Source: Phycisphaerae bacterium (lineage in GTDB: Bacteria > Planctomycetota > Phycisphaerae > Phycisphaerales > SM1A02). Taken from it: a stretch of DNA of 64,000 nt. The DNA lies in assembly GCA_002717655.1 (NCBI GenBank), contig PBAY01000036.1, positions 32,142-96,141 on the forward strand, written 5' to 3'. Below are positions 51,865 to 60,002 of the stretch, in pieces. Position numbers and translations under genes: made by a program. The first letter of the stretch is position 1; every line of letters starts with the position of its first letter. Below the pieces are notes generated by a model. The model searched no databases and was not told the DNA's origin. It worked only from the letters and a program-made list of their open reading frames with translations.

Positions 51865-53475
51865 ATGACATTGACTGAACACGAACAACATCATCCGAGC
51901 AAGCCCCGCCTGGAAGCCAAGATCTTCTGCATTCTGGCGTCGTTGATCATCGTGGTACTGCTAGGGCTTGGCCTGGCTGGCGTCGGCAGTCATGGGCATG
52001 ATCACCATTACGGTGATTCCACAAGCGAGCAGGTCGTTGAAGCCGAAGAAGCCAGCGGAGATCTCCCTGAGCCGGGTGACGTCTATCCGCAGACCGCAAT
52101 AAGCGGTGAAGAAACACTGGACAACGCAACGGCAAAGAACACTCTCCCACCATTCTGGGGGCTGGGAATCATTCCATTTGCACTGCTTCTGGGAGCGATT
52201 GCCATCCTTCCCCTGCTGCCTTTCAGCGAGCACTGGTGGCACAGCAACCTCAGCCGCTACCTGCTGGCCATGGGCCTTGGTCTCTGCACGATCGCCTACT
52301 ACTGGATCATCGACGGCTTCTCGCAGGTCGGGCACATGCTCGACCATGCGCTTCTGGAAGAATATGTCCCCTTCATCGTGCTGCTCTTCAGCCTCTATGT
52401 GATCAGTGGTGGCATTCATCTGGGCGGTGATGTCCAGGCCACACCTCGAGTCAACACGACCTTCCTGGCCATCGGCTTCGCCATCGCGTCCTTCATCGGC
52501 ACGACCGGCGCCAGCATGCTTCTGATTCGACCGCTGCTGAAGACCAACCGGGAACGCAAGTACAAGGTCCACACCGTGGTGATGTTCATCTTCCTGGTGA
52601 GCAACATCGGCGGAACACTTCTGCCAATCGGAGACCCGCCGTTGTTCCTTGGATATCTCCAGGGCGTCCCGTTCTTCTGGACCATGGGACTCTGGGCTGA
52701 ATGGATCGTTGCCGGCGTGATCCTGCTTGCGGTGTATTACGTCTGGGACACGATCCAGTATCGACGGGAAGCAGATGTCGTCAAAGTCTTCTCGATGGCG
52801 AATGTGCAGCCCCTGCGGATCACCGGCGGGCTCAACTTCCTCTGGCTTGGTGGAATCATCGCCTGTGTTGCGGTCGTGAACCCGGAGAATCCACTGCCAT
52901 TCTTTGAATGGACTCCATTCCCCTTCCTTCGGGAAGCAGCGATGATCTTCCTGGTCCTCGTTTCACTGGTCCTCACCGCCAAGTCGATTCGTGAAGCCAA
53001 TCAGTTCGACTATCACGCCATCATCGAAGTAGCAGCCATCTTCGTCGGCATCTTCATCACCATGCAGGTTCCACTGGATGTACTCAAGGCCACCGGAACC
53101 GAGATCACGCAGATCATCAACGAACCATGGCAGTACTTCTGGATCACAGGCGGACTCTCGAGTGTTCTGGACAATGCACCGACCTATCTGGTGTTCTTCA
53201 AGCTCGCCGAAACCGGCATGGCTGCGGAAGGCACCATGATGCTGATGCTGCTTGGAGGCGAGGCGATTCCACTTGATCTGCTCATCGCCATCAGCCTTGG
53301 TGCCGTCTTCCTCGGTGCCATGACCTACATCGGAAACGGACCCAACTTCATGGTGAAGGCCATTGCGGAGCAATCAGGTGTCGCCATGCCTTCCTTCTTT
53401 GGGTACATCTTCAAATACAGCCTCCCGGTCCTGCTCCCGGTCTTCGTTCTCATTACCTTTATCTTCCTGCTGTAG
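51865..53475 (+). CDS. NhaD-like sodium/proton antiporter
   Basis: The 536-residue polytopic protein shows about 12-13 membrane segments. Diagnostic stretches are GGTLLPIGDPPLFLGYLQG and SVLDNAPTYLVFF, as in NhaD and related ion-transporter-superfamily antiporters. After the first membrane helix is a loop with GSHGHDHHYGD and an acidic stretch (residues 45-90), which could bind a metal or sense pH. It probably exchanges Na+ for H+, consistent with a marine organism, but a citrate or other anion substrate cannot be excluded from sequence alone. It is 27 bp after coaB and ahead of thiS. Confidence 0.8.
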   Translation: MTLTEHEQHHPSKPRLEAKIFCILASLIIVVLLGLGLAGVGSHGHDHHYGDSTSEQVVEAEEASGDLPEPGDVYPQTAISGEETLDNATAKNTLPPFWGLGIIPFALLLGAIAILPLLPFSEHWWHSNLSRYLLAMGLGLCTIAYYWIIDGFSQVGHMLDHALLEEYVPFIVLLFSLYVISGGIHLGGDVQATPRVNTTFLAIGFAIASFIGTTGASMLLIRPLLKTNRERKYKVHTVVMFIFLVSNIGGTLLPIGDPPLFLGYLQGVPFFWTMGLWAEWIVAGVILLAVYYVWDTIQYRREADVVKVFSMANVQPLRITGGLNFLWLGGIIACVAVVNPENPLPFFEWTPFPFLREAAMIFLVLVSLVLTAKSIREANQFDYHAIIEVAAIFVGIFITMQVPLDVLKATGTEITQIINEPWQYFWITGGLSSVLDNAPTYLVFFKLAETGMAAEGTMMLMLLGGEAIPLDLLIAISLGAVFLGAMTYIGNGPNFMVKAIAEQSGVAMPSFFGYIFKYSLPVLLPVFVLITFIFLL

Positions 53476-53511
53476 CAGCCAGAAACAGGTAACCCGGGCT
53501 ACCATGTGTGG

Positions 53512-53709
53512 ATGCAATTGACGGTGAATGGCGAGTCGAGATCCTTTGAAGGCGAATCCCTGAGCGGGCTGCTGACCGAGCTGAAGCTCGATGGCAAGCC
53601 GTGTGCGATCGAGATCAATCGCCAACTTGTTCCAGCCAGCAAGCACGCAGAGCAGCTGCTTTGCGATGGTGACGCGGTTGAGATTCTGACGCTGGTCGGT
53701 GGCGGCTGA
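53512..53709 (+). CDS. thiS: ThiS sulfur-carrier protein
   Basis: ATG 53512 is preferred over the GTG two codons earlier. The 65 residues have the beta-grasp pattern and end in VEILTLVGGG. The terminal Gly-Gly is adenylated and thiocarboxylated to donate sulfur for the thiamine thiazole ring. The gene lies 30 bp upstream of thiG and shortly after the antiporter gene, with no riboswitch visible in the 36 bp between them. Confidence 0.92.
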   Translation: MQLTVNGESRSFEGESLSGLLTELKLDGKPCAIEINRQLVPASKHAEQLLCDGDAVEILTLVGGG

Positions 53710-53739
53710 ACCGCCCCGCACAAGATGGAGAAGGTGGCA

Positions 53740-54603
53740 ATGGAAACAAGAATCGAACCTGAGACGACTCAGGCCACTGCGCTGACCATCGGCCCCTGCA
53801 CACTCAACAGTCGACTCATCGCCGGAACAGGAAAGTACGCCGATTACGAGACCATGCAACGCGCACTGGCCGCATCAGGATGCAATGCCGTTACCGTGGC
53901 GGTGCGACGGGAACGTCTGGTCGATGACGAAGGGCGATCCATACTCGACTTTCTCGACCTTGATCGATATACGATTCTTCCAAATACCGCTGGATGCTTC
54001 AGCGCCGAAGATGCGGTACGAGTCTCACGTCTTGGCCGCGATCTGCTTGAACAACTCGAGAACCCCGGCCAGCACTGGGTCAAACTCGAAGTGCTCGGAG
54101 ATCGAACCACCCTGCTTCCTGATCCAGTTGGAACACTCGAAGCGTGTCGCGAACTGGTCGCTGACGGATTCTGCGTCCTGTGCTACACCAGCGACGACCC
54201 GATCATGGCCGCCAGACTCCGCGATGCAGGCGCGGCCTGCGTGATGCCTGCAGGAAGCCCGATTGGCTCAGGCAGAGGCATCGCCAACCCTTCGGCCATT
54301 CACATCATCCGCCAACTCCTCAAGGACCCGGATCACGGCGGTTCACCCGATTATCCACTGATCGTGGATGCCGGAGTCGGTACACCAAGCGACATTACCC
54401 TCGCCATGGAACTCGGGGCAGACGGAGTGTTGTTGAATACTGGGATTGCGCACGCTCAGGATCCGGTGCGCATGGCCGAGGCGATGAAGCTGGCTTGCCT
54501 CGCTGGCTATCACGGCGCTCGCAGTGGACGCATACCCAAGCGGATGTTCGCCTCGGCGTCCAGCCCCTGGGAAGGTGTCATCTCAACGATTCCGGGCGAG
54601 TAG
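53740..54603 (+). CDS. thiG: Thiazole synthase ThiG
   Basis: ATG 53740 has GGAGAAGG upstream and gives 287 residues; ATG 53725 would add five. The TIM barrel shows [26 protein letters not shown], the catalytic Lys strand [32 protein letters not shown] and [13 protein letters not shown]. It forms the thiazole phosphate from 1-deoxyxylulose 5-phosphate, dehydroglycine and ThiS-thiocarboxylate. The protein is slightly longer than typical (about 260) at the N-terminus. It converges on the phosphohexomutase gene, with 2 bp between the stops. Confidence 0.94.
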   Translation: METRIEPETTQATALTIGPCTLNSRLIAGTGKYADYETMQRALAASGCNAVTVAVRRERLVDDEGRSILDFLDLDRYTILPNTAGCFSAEDAVRVSRLGRDLLEQLENPGQHWVKLEVLGDRTTLLPDPVGTLEACRELVADGFCVLCYTSDDPIMAARLRDAGAACVMPAGSPIGSGRGIANPSAIHIIRQLLKDPDHGGSPDYPLIVDAGVGTPSDITLAMELGADGVLLNTGIAHAQDPVRMAEAMKLACLAGYHGARSGRIPKRMFASASSPWEGVISTIPGE

Positions 54604-54605
54604 CG

Positions 54606-55997
54606 CTACTCTTCGACACGAGTACCGAGCAAGGCCGAGACCTCGGCAACCTTCTCATCGACCAGCTCCGCCGTCGGCCCCTCCAGATTCAACCGAAGCA
54701 GAGGCTCCGTGTTGCTCGCCCGCACATTGCACCACCACTCTCCCAGATCAACGGTGACACCATCCAGCGTATCCGTAGTCGCCTGCGGGTAAGCCGCGAC
54801 CAGCGCGTCCATGGCCGCCTGCTTGTCCGGCGTTTCAAAGTTGATTTCACCTGACTGGAAATATTTCCGAGCCGGCGCAATCGCGTCACTCATGTTTCCA
54901 TCAAAGTCCAGCAGATTCGAAACGACCGCAGCGAAGGCCATGGCACCTGAATCCGCAAAGAAGTTGTCGCGGAAATAGAAGTGACCGGACAGTTCCCCTC
55001 CGAAGACCGCATCGGTTTCACGAGCCTTGCCCTTCATGAAGACGTGGCCCACACGGGAACGGTTGGGCACACCACCATGCTGCTCGATGATCTCCGGAAC
55101 CGAATGGCTTGAACGCAGGTCGTAGACGATGCTGGAACCGGGACATTTGGAAAGAAACGAACCCGCCAGCCACGCTGTCAGCAGATCACACCCAACGGGA
55201 AGGCCCTTCTCATCGACGACCATGCAACGATCGGCGTCTCCATCAAAGCAGATGCCTGCGGCTGCCCCATGTTCGACGGCCGCATCTCGAACCTGACGAA
55301 GATTGGCTTCGACCAGAGGGTTGGGCTCATGAACAAAGACCCCTTTGTCATTCTCGTAGTTGATCTCGATGATCTCCAGACCGGGCACATCACCGAACAC
55401 CTTCGGCATGAACGTGCCTGCCATCCCGTTTGAAGCATCCACGGCAACCTTCAGCTTCTGTTTTCCGCTGATCAGGTCGGGATGAAGGAACTGATGGACA
55501 TGCTGACGATATTCATCCCAGAGATCCACAGTGGTCTCCTGCCCCAGAGCTTCTCCTGAGCCGTCATCCTCCTCGGCATACCGCTGAATGATCTCCAGCC
55601 CACTTCCCTTGCCCACCGGCTTGGCCTCGACTCGACTGACCTTGAAGCCGTTGTACTGAATCGGATTGTGAGAAGCGGTCGTCTGCACACCACCTGCCGC
55701 ATCAAGATGATTCACGGCAAAATAGATGAAGGGCGTATCGACCAGACCGACATCAACGACATCCGCTCCCGCCGCACGCATGCCCGCCTTGAGGGCTTCC
55801 ACCAGTGACGGTGAAGACGGCCTCATGTCACGACCAACCACGATCCGGCGAGATGCAGGATCAGTGCGTCCCAAGGCATCGGCCTCTTCGAGCAGCAGAC
55901 GGGCGCAGCCAAATCCAATTCGTCTGGCTACATCAGGGTTCAGCGGGTCAGGAACCGTGGCCCGCACGTCATAGGCTTTGAAGACTTTGTCAAACAT
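54606..55997 (-). CDS. Phosphomannomutase/phosphoglucomutase
   Basis: The 463 residues are an alpha-D-phosphohexomutase. The start is FDKVFKAYDVRATVPDPLNP and the active-site serine is in TTASHNPIQYNGFKVSR. The metal loop is CFDGDADRCMVVD, the sugar loop GGELSGHFYFRDN and the phosphate loop VRASNTEPLLRL. It interconverts mannose or glucose 1- and 6-phosphates. The specificity split between PMM and PGM is not determinable here. It is the last gene of the cluster with mrdA, rodA, rsmG and the helicase, 35 bp after the helicase stop, and may supply sugar nucleotides for cell-envelope glycans. Confidence 0.9.
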   Translation of the reverse strand: MFDKVFKAYDVRATVPDPLNPDVARRIGFGCARLLLEEADALGRTDPASRRIVVGRDMRPSSPSLVEALKAGMRAAGADVVDVGLVDTPFIYFAVNHLDAAGGVQTTASHNPIQYNGFKVSRVEAKPVGKGSGLEIIQRYAEEDDGSGEALGQETTVDLWDEYRQHVHQFLHPDLISGKQKLKVAVDASNGMAGTFMPKVFGDVPGLEIIEINYENDKGVFVHEPNPLVEANLRQVRDAAVEHGAAAGICFDGDADRCMVVDEKGLPVGCDLLTAWLAGSFLSKCPGSSIVYDLRSSHSVPEIIEQHGGVPNRSRVGHVFMKGKARETDAVFGGELSGHFYFRDNFFADSGAMAFAAVVSNLLDFDGNMSDAIAPARKYFQSGEINFETPDKQAAMDALVAAYPQATTDTLDGVTVDLGEWWCNVRASNTEPLLRLNLEGPTAELVDEKVAEVSALLGTRVEE

Positions 55998-56032
55998 GAC
56001 GGGGATTCTACCCCACCAGGAGCGTCATTCGC

Positions 56033-58045
56033 TCAAGAGGACTCTTGATCGATCTGCTGGGAGAGATCACGAATCGATACGCCCTCAGGCAAGGCCTGCA
56101 GGAATCGGCGGCCATAGGGCTTTCGAACAACACGGGAATCGAGGATGACAACCGTGCCCTCATCAAGACTTGATCGAATCAAACGACCTACCCCCTGTCT
56201 GAATCGAATCAAGGCTCTTGGAAGCGATTCCTCCATGAATGGATGACCGCCACGCGCCTCGATGCGCTCGGAACGAGCCTCGACCAGAGGTCGATCGGGC
56301 ACTTCGAATGGAATCCTCGTGATGATCACACTGCGAAGCGCATCACCACGAACATCAACGCCATGCCAGAAACTCGATGTACCGATCAGCACACCATCTC
56401 CTGCAGCCCTGAAATTCTCGAGAATTCTTGAAGGCGAACCATCCCGCCCCTGAACAAGAACCGGACCACCAATACCTTCCAGCTCATCTCCAGCCAAGGC
56501 AACCAGTTCACGAATCATGCGGAAGCTGGTACACAGGACAAAAGAGCCCCCGCCAGATCGGCGAACTTCCTGGACAACCCGGCTGGCCATCTTCTGGAGA
56601 TAATCGGGCGCATTGGGCTCAGGCATCTGACTGTCGATCCACACCTGCATCTGATCCGCGAAGTGAAATGGACTGCCGACCTGTTCCGCGACGGCATCAG
56701 GACAACCCATTCGTGATCGCACATGATTGAACCCGTCTTCGGACCCACTTGTTGCCAGAGTCGCAGAAGTCATGGTCACGGAATAGGCGCCACCGAAGAG
56801 ATAGGCCTCAAGCACCGGAGCGACATCCACCACCATCGCATGAAGACTTGGCTGAGGCTTGACCAGCTGACCACTCTGCCGACCGCCAAATCCCTCCAGC
56901 CAGTAGACACAACCATCCAGTGCCTGATCAACCAGTGCCATTGAGATACGAGACTGCTCTGCGAGACGTTGCGCATAGGCGAACAGCTCGGCACGACCAC
57001 CTTCGTCTTCCATCGATTCCCGTACCAACGAAAGACAACCCGCAAGTCGCTCCAGCGGAGCAGCAAGCACATTGCTGACCGTTCCTCCCTCTGGGATCCT
57101 GCCGGTACCCTTCATGCGCTCCTGCCAGGCGAGCCAGGCACTGAAGAATTCTTCGACCGCCTCTGACGCTTCAGCAACAGCCTCCCGAGATTCCTGGACA
57201 CCACGCTGATCCTCCGGGAGCGTTCCAAGAAATCCCTTCTTGCTCCGTGGCTGCCACAATGCCCCGAGCAGCTGCTTTACCTGTGATTCGGAAAGTCGCA
57301 GGCCGAAATGCTGCGCTGCGACATCCTCAACTGCATGGGCTTCATCAAGAATGACATGGTCATAACCCGGCAGGAGACCGGCCCCCTGAGCCCGAAGCGC
57401 AAGATCGGAAAAGAAGAGTGCATGGTTGCACACCAGCAGATTGCCCTCCTGCATCTGCCTACGTGCCTCCTGATAGAAACAGGTGTCGTAGGTGGGACAC
57501 TTCCGGCCAAGACAATTTCCTGCATCACTCTGTGCATACTCCCACATGCGTGCATCAGGCAGCATTGGAAGAGAGCTTCGAGTGCCGTCTTTCGTCGACT
57601 CCGCCCAATCCTGAAGCAGATCCAAGGTGCGCCCCGAGTCGGCATTCCTGATCAGACGATCTCCACGTTGCACCGCGAGCTTCAGCCTCCGTCGACTCAG
57701 ATAATTACCACGACCTTTGACAAGAACAGGCTTGAGCACCGGGCGCCCAAGCGACTCCAGTACCGGGATGTCCTTGTGAAACAACTGCTCCTGAAGATTG
57801 ATCGTGTTGGTCGCCACGATCACACGTTCCCCGTGATTCACGATTCGGTCGAGTGCGGGCAGCAGATACGCAAAGGACTTGCCTACTCCAGTCCCTGCTT
57901 CGATGAGCAACTGGCCACGCGAAGACATGGCCTGCGACACGAACTTCGCCATCTTCGCCTGCTGAGGCCTGAATTCGAAACCATCCAGACGTGTCGAGAT
58001 CGGACCGTCTTCTGAAAGCAGCCCGATCGGGTCATGAAGCATCAC
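56033..58045 (-). CDS. DinG/XPD-like superfamily 2 helicase with incomplete cysteine set
   Basis: The 670 residues hold Walker A AGTGVGKSFAYLLP (50-63), NTINLQEQLF (80-89), the DEAH box VILDEAHAVEDV (231-242) and the motif VI stretch GVGRLIRSSLDEGTVVIL at the C-terminus. The DinG family unwinds DNA 5' to 3' and carries a 4Fe-4S cluster. Here C178, C183 and C189 are present (GNCLGRKCPTYDTCF), but the first cysteine, usually in KGRxNYLC, is serine (KGRGNYLSRRR, about 117). Another Cys is at 206. The cluster may therefore be altered. The gene overlaps rsmG by 4 bp. Confidence 0.9.
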   Translation of the reverse strand: MMLHDPIGLLSEDGPISTRLDGFEFRPQQAKMAKFVSQAMSSRGQLLIEAGTGVGKSFAYLLPALDRIVNHGERVIVATNTINLQEQLFHKDIPVLESLGRPVLKPVLVKGRGNYLSRRRLKLAVQRGDRLIRNADSGRTLDLLQDWAESTKDGTRSSLPMLPDARMWEYAQSDAGNCLGRKCPTYDTCFYQEARRQMQEGNLLVCNHALFFSDLALRAQGAGLLPGYDHVILDEAHAVEDVAAQHFGLRLSESQVKQLLGALWQPRSKKGFLGTLPEDQRGVQESREAVAEASEAVEEFFSAWLAWQERMKGTGRIPEGGTVSNVLAAPLERLAGCLSLVRESMEDEGGRAELFAYAQRLAEQSRISMALVDQALDGCVYWLEGFGGRQSGQLVKPQPSLHAMVVDVAPVLEAYLFGGAYSVTMTSATLATSGSEDGFNHVRSRMGCPDAVAEQVGSPFHFADQMQVWIDSQMPEPNAPDYLQKMASRVVQEVRRSGGGSFVLCTSFRMIRELVALAGDELEGIGGPVLVQGRDGSPSRILENFRAAGDGVLIGTSSFWHGVDVRGDALRSVIITRIPFEVPDRPLVEARSERIEARGGHPFMEESLPRALIRFRQGVGRLIRSSLDEGTVVILDSRVVRKPYGRRFLQALPEGVSIRDLSQQIDQESS

Positions 58046-58803
58046 GTCTGACCCCGGCTATCTTCAATATCTTCAACGCCAAGTGGCTTTCTCTTGGGCT
58101 CACCCGGCCGTCTCGGGTAGGACCTCGGTGTCGCCTTGTTCTTGCGGATGATCACGATTGTCCCGGTCTGCGTTTCAATCATGTCCACGACTTCGCAACG
58201 CAGAATGCTCATGGCTTCCGCAGCATCCTGGATCTCCTGCGAGGCCCGTTCACCCTTGATCGCAACGACATATCCCCCGACTGTGGCCAGTGGCACGGTC
58301 AACTCGACCAATACCGGCAACGGACCCACGGCACGAGCCACCACCACATCGAAGGCGGCACGATGTGCACTGCCATGGGAGGCAGCCGTCTCAGCACGAT
58401 CGGCAACGACTCTCACATTCTCCAGCGACAATTCGTCAACGACTCGCTGAAGGAAGGCAGCCTTCTTACCCGTCGCCTCGAGCAGGACGAAACGCGAGTC
58501 GGGCGTGACGATCGAAAGTGGTATCCCGGGCAACCCACCACCACTTCCCACATCGATGATGCGGGAGGACTCAACTGAAGCGAGGACAGGAACGAGTGAG
58601 AGGCTGTCCGTGACATGTCGCATCCAGGCGGTTTCCGGATCACGTATCGCGGTCAGATTCATCTGCTTGTTCGTCTCGTAGAGCAATTGCAGATAACGTC
58701 CCAACTTGTCACGTTCACCCGGATCGAAGGCCAACCCCATGGCTTCAACAACCTGATCAAAGGCAGCGGGCGGGCATGAATAATCCAACGAATCGGTCAT
58801 CAC
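58042..58803 (-). CDS. rsmG: 16S rRNA m7G527 methyltransferase
   Basis: The 253 residues show the GidB/RsmG pattern: YETNKQMNLTAIRDPETAW, HVTDSLSLVP, the SAM loop IIDVGSGGGLPGIPLSIV, then EATGKKAAFLQRVVDEL and VVARAVGPLPVLVELT. It methylates N7 of G527 in 16S rRNA. It overlaps rodA (4 bp) and the helicase gene (4 bp), so it is coupled within the mrdA-rodA unit. A C-terminal basic tail (TPRSYPRRPGEPKRKPLG) extends past the usual domain. Confidence 0.95.
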   Translation of the reverse strand: MMTDSLDYSCPPAAFDQVVEAMGLAFDPGERDKLGRYLQLLYETNKQMNLTAIRDPETAWMRHVTDSLSLVPVLASVESSRIIDVGSGGGLPGIPLSIVTPDSRFVLLEATGKKAAFLQRVVDELSLENVRVVADRAETAASHGSAHRAAFDVVVARAVGPLPVLVELTVPLATVGGYVVAIKGERASQEIQDAAEAMSILRCEVVDMIETQTGTIVIIRKNKATPRSYPRRPGEPKRKPLGVEDIEDSRGQT

Positions 58804-60002
58804 ACATCATCCTCGGGTTCACCAAACTCAAATGACTGCCGCCAGAGCAGCGGAGGTCGCCTCAAGGCAACACCAAACAGCAAGCCGACCATGATCCAGG
58901 CTGCAAGCAGACTCGAACCTCCATAGCTGACAAATGGCAAGGTCATTCCGGTGATCGGCATGAGGCCGATTGTCATGCCAGTATTGACGATCATCTGCGC
59001 CATGATTCCCACGGAGATCCCCACCGCCATGAGCCTTCCAAATGGATCACGACACCAGGCCGCCGTCAACAAGCCACCCAGCAGCAGCACCCCATAGAGG
59101 AGCCAGGTCAATACCCCTCCGACAAATCCCCATCTCGTGCAGATCACAGCGAAGATCATGTCGTTGTGCTCCTCAGGAAGATGATTCCATTCCAGCATGG
59201 CCGTCGCCGTATCGCTGCCGACACCGGTCATTCCCCCGGCCCCCACGAGCATCATCGATCGCGCCCCCTGATAACCGATGTCGTTCTCGAAACGGTCATC
59301 CCCTTTCAACTGAGCCCACATCGCCTGAATACGATCACGCTGGTGAGGCCGAAGCATCGGGATCATGGCCGCACCACCGATGATGCCCATGAGCACGATC
59401 ACCACCAGATGACTTGTCTTCGCACCTGCAGCAAACAACATGGAAAAACAGATGGGAAGAAACAGCAACGCCGTTCCAAGATCCGGCTGCAGCAGAATCA
59501 AGCCCATGGGAACCAGTGCCATGAACAAGGGTGGAAACAGCCCTTGAAGGCGCCTGTGATTCTCCCGGAATCTCAACCATGAGGCGATCATCAGTACGAC
59601 CGCGATCTTTGCCAGTTCAGACGGCTGCATGTCCGTGAAGCCAAGGCTGATCCATCGCCTGGCGCCATTGCGAGGATGCACAAGCTGATCCGGAATGCCG
59701 GGTATCAACAGCAGGACGAGCATGACCAGCACCAGAACCATCAACGGCATGCTCAGCTTCTGCAGCCATCGCACATGGGGAATCGCAACCACTGCTGCGA
59801 CGGAGATCCCCAGCCCCAGAAGAACCGCCTGCTTGGCAACCAGTTCCGGATGTGTCGTGCCGATCGTGACCAGACCCAGCAGACTCAGCAGCAATGCGGC
59901 GATGACACAGAGCCATGCGGGATTGACCCACAGAAGCCCTCGACGACGACGACGCGAATCACCACGATGAACTGACGCTGAGTATTCCAGAGAAGAAGCC
60001 AT
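58800..60002 (-). CDS. rodA: RodA-type SEDS peptidoglycan glycosyltransferase
   Basis: The 400 residues have about 10 membrane helices and SEDS hallmarks: NGARRWISLGFTDMQPSELA, LLQPDLGTALLFLPI, LPEEHNDMIFAVI (the extracellular loop with the catalytic acid) and the C-terminal MPITGMTLPFVSYGGSS. RodA polymerises glycan strands from lipid II with its partner PBP2. Its ATG overlaps the mrdA stop by 1 bp (TGATG), so the pair is coupled. This is a clear sign that the organism makes peptidoglycan by the elongasome route. Confidence 0.95.
   Translation of the reverse strand: MASSLEYSASVHRGDSRRRRRGLLWVNPAWLCVIAALLLSLLGLVTIGTTHPELVAKQAVLLGLGISVAAVVAIPHVRWLQKLSMPLMVLVLVMLVLLLIPGIPDQLVHPRNGARRWISLGFTDMQPSELAKIAVVLMIASWLRFRENHRRLQGLFPPLFMALVPMGLILLQPDLGTALLFLPICFSMLFAAGAKTSHLVVIVLMGIIGGAAMIPMLRPHQRDRIQAMWAQLKGDDRFENDIGYQGARSMMLVGAGGMTGVGSDTATAMLEWNHLPEEHNDMIFAVICTRWGFVGGVLTWLLYGVLLLGGLLTAAWCRDPFGRLMAVGISVGIMAQMIVNTGMTIGLMPITGMTLPFVSYGGSSLLAAWIMVGLLFGVALRRPPLLWRQSFEFGEPEDDV

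Noticed and set aside
53476..53511. TPP riboswitch ahead of thiS-thiG
   Set aside because: Only 36 bp separate the antiporter stop from thiS, too short for the element, and its conserved sequences are absent.
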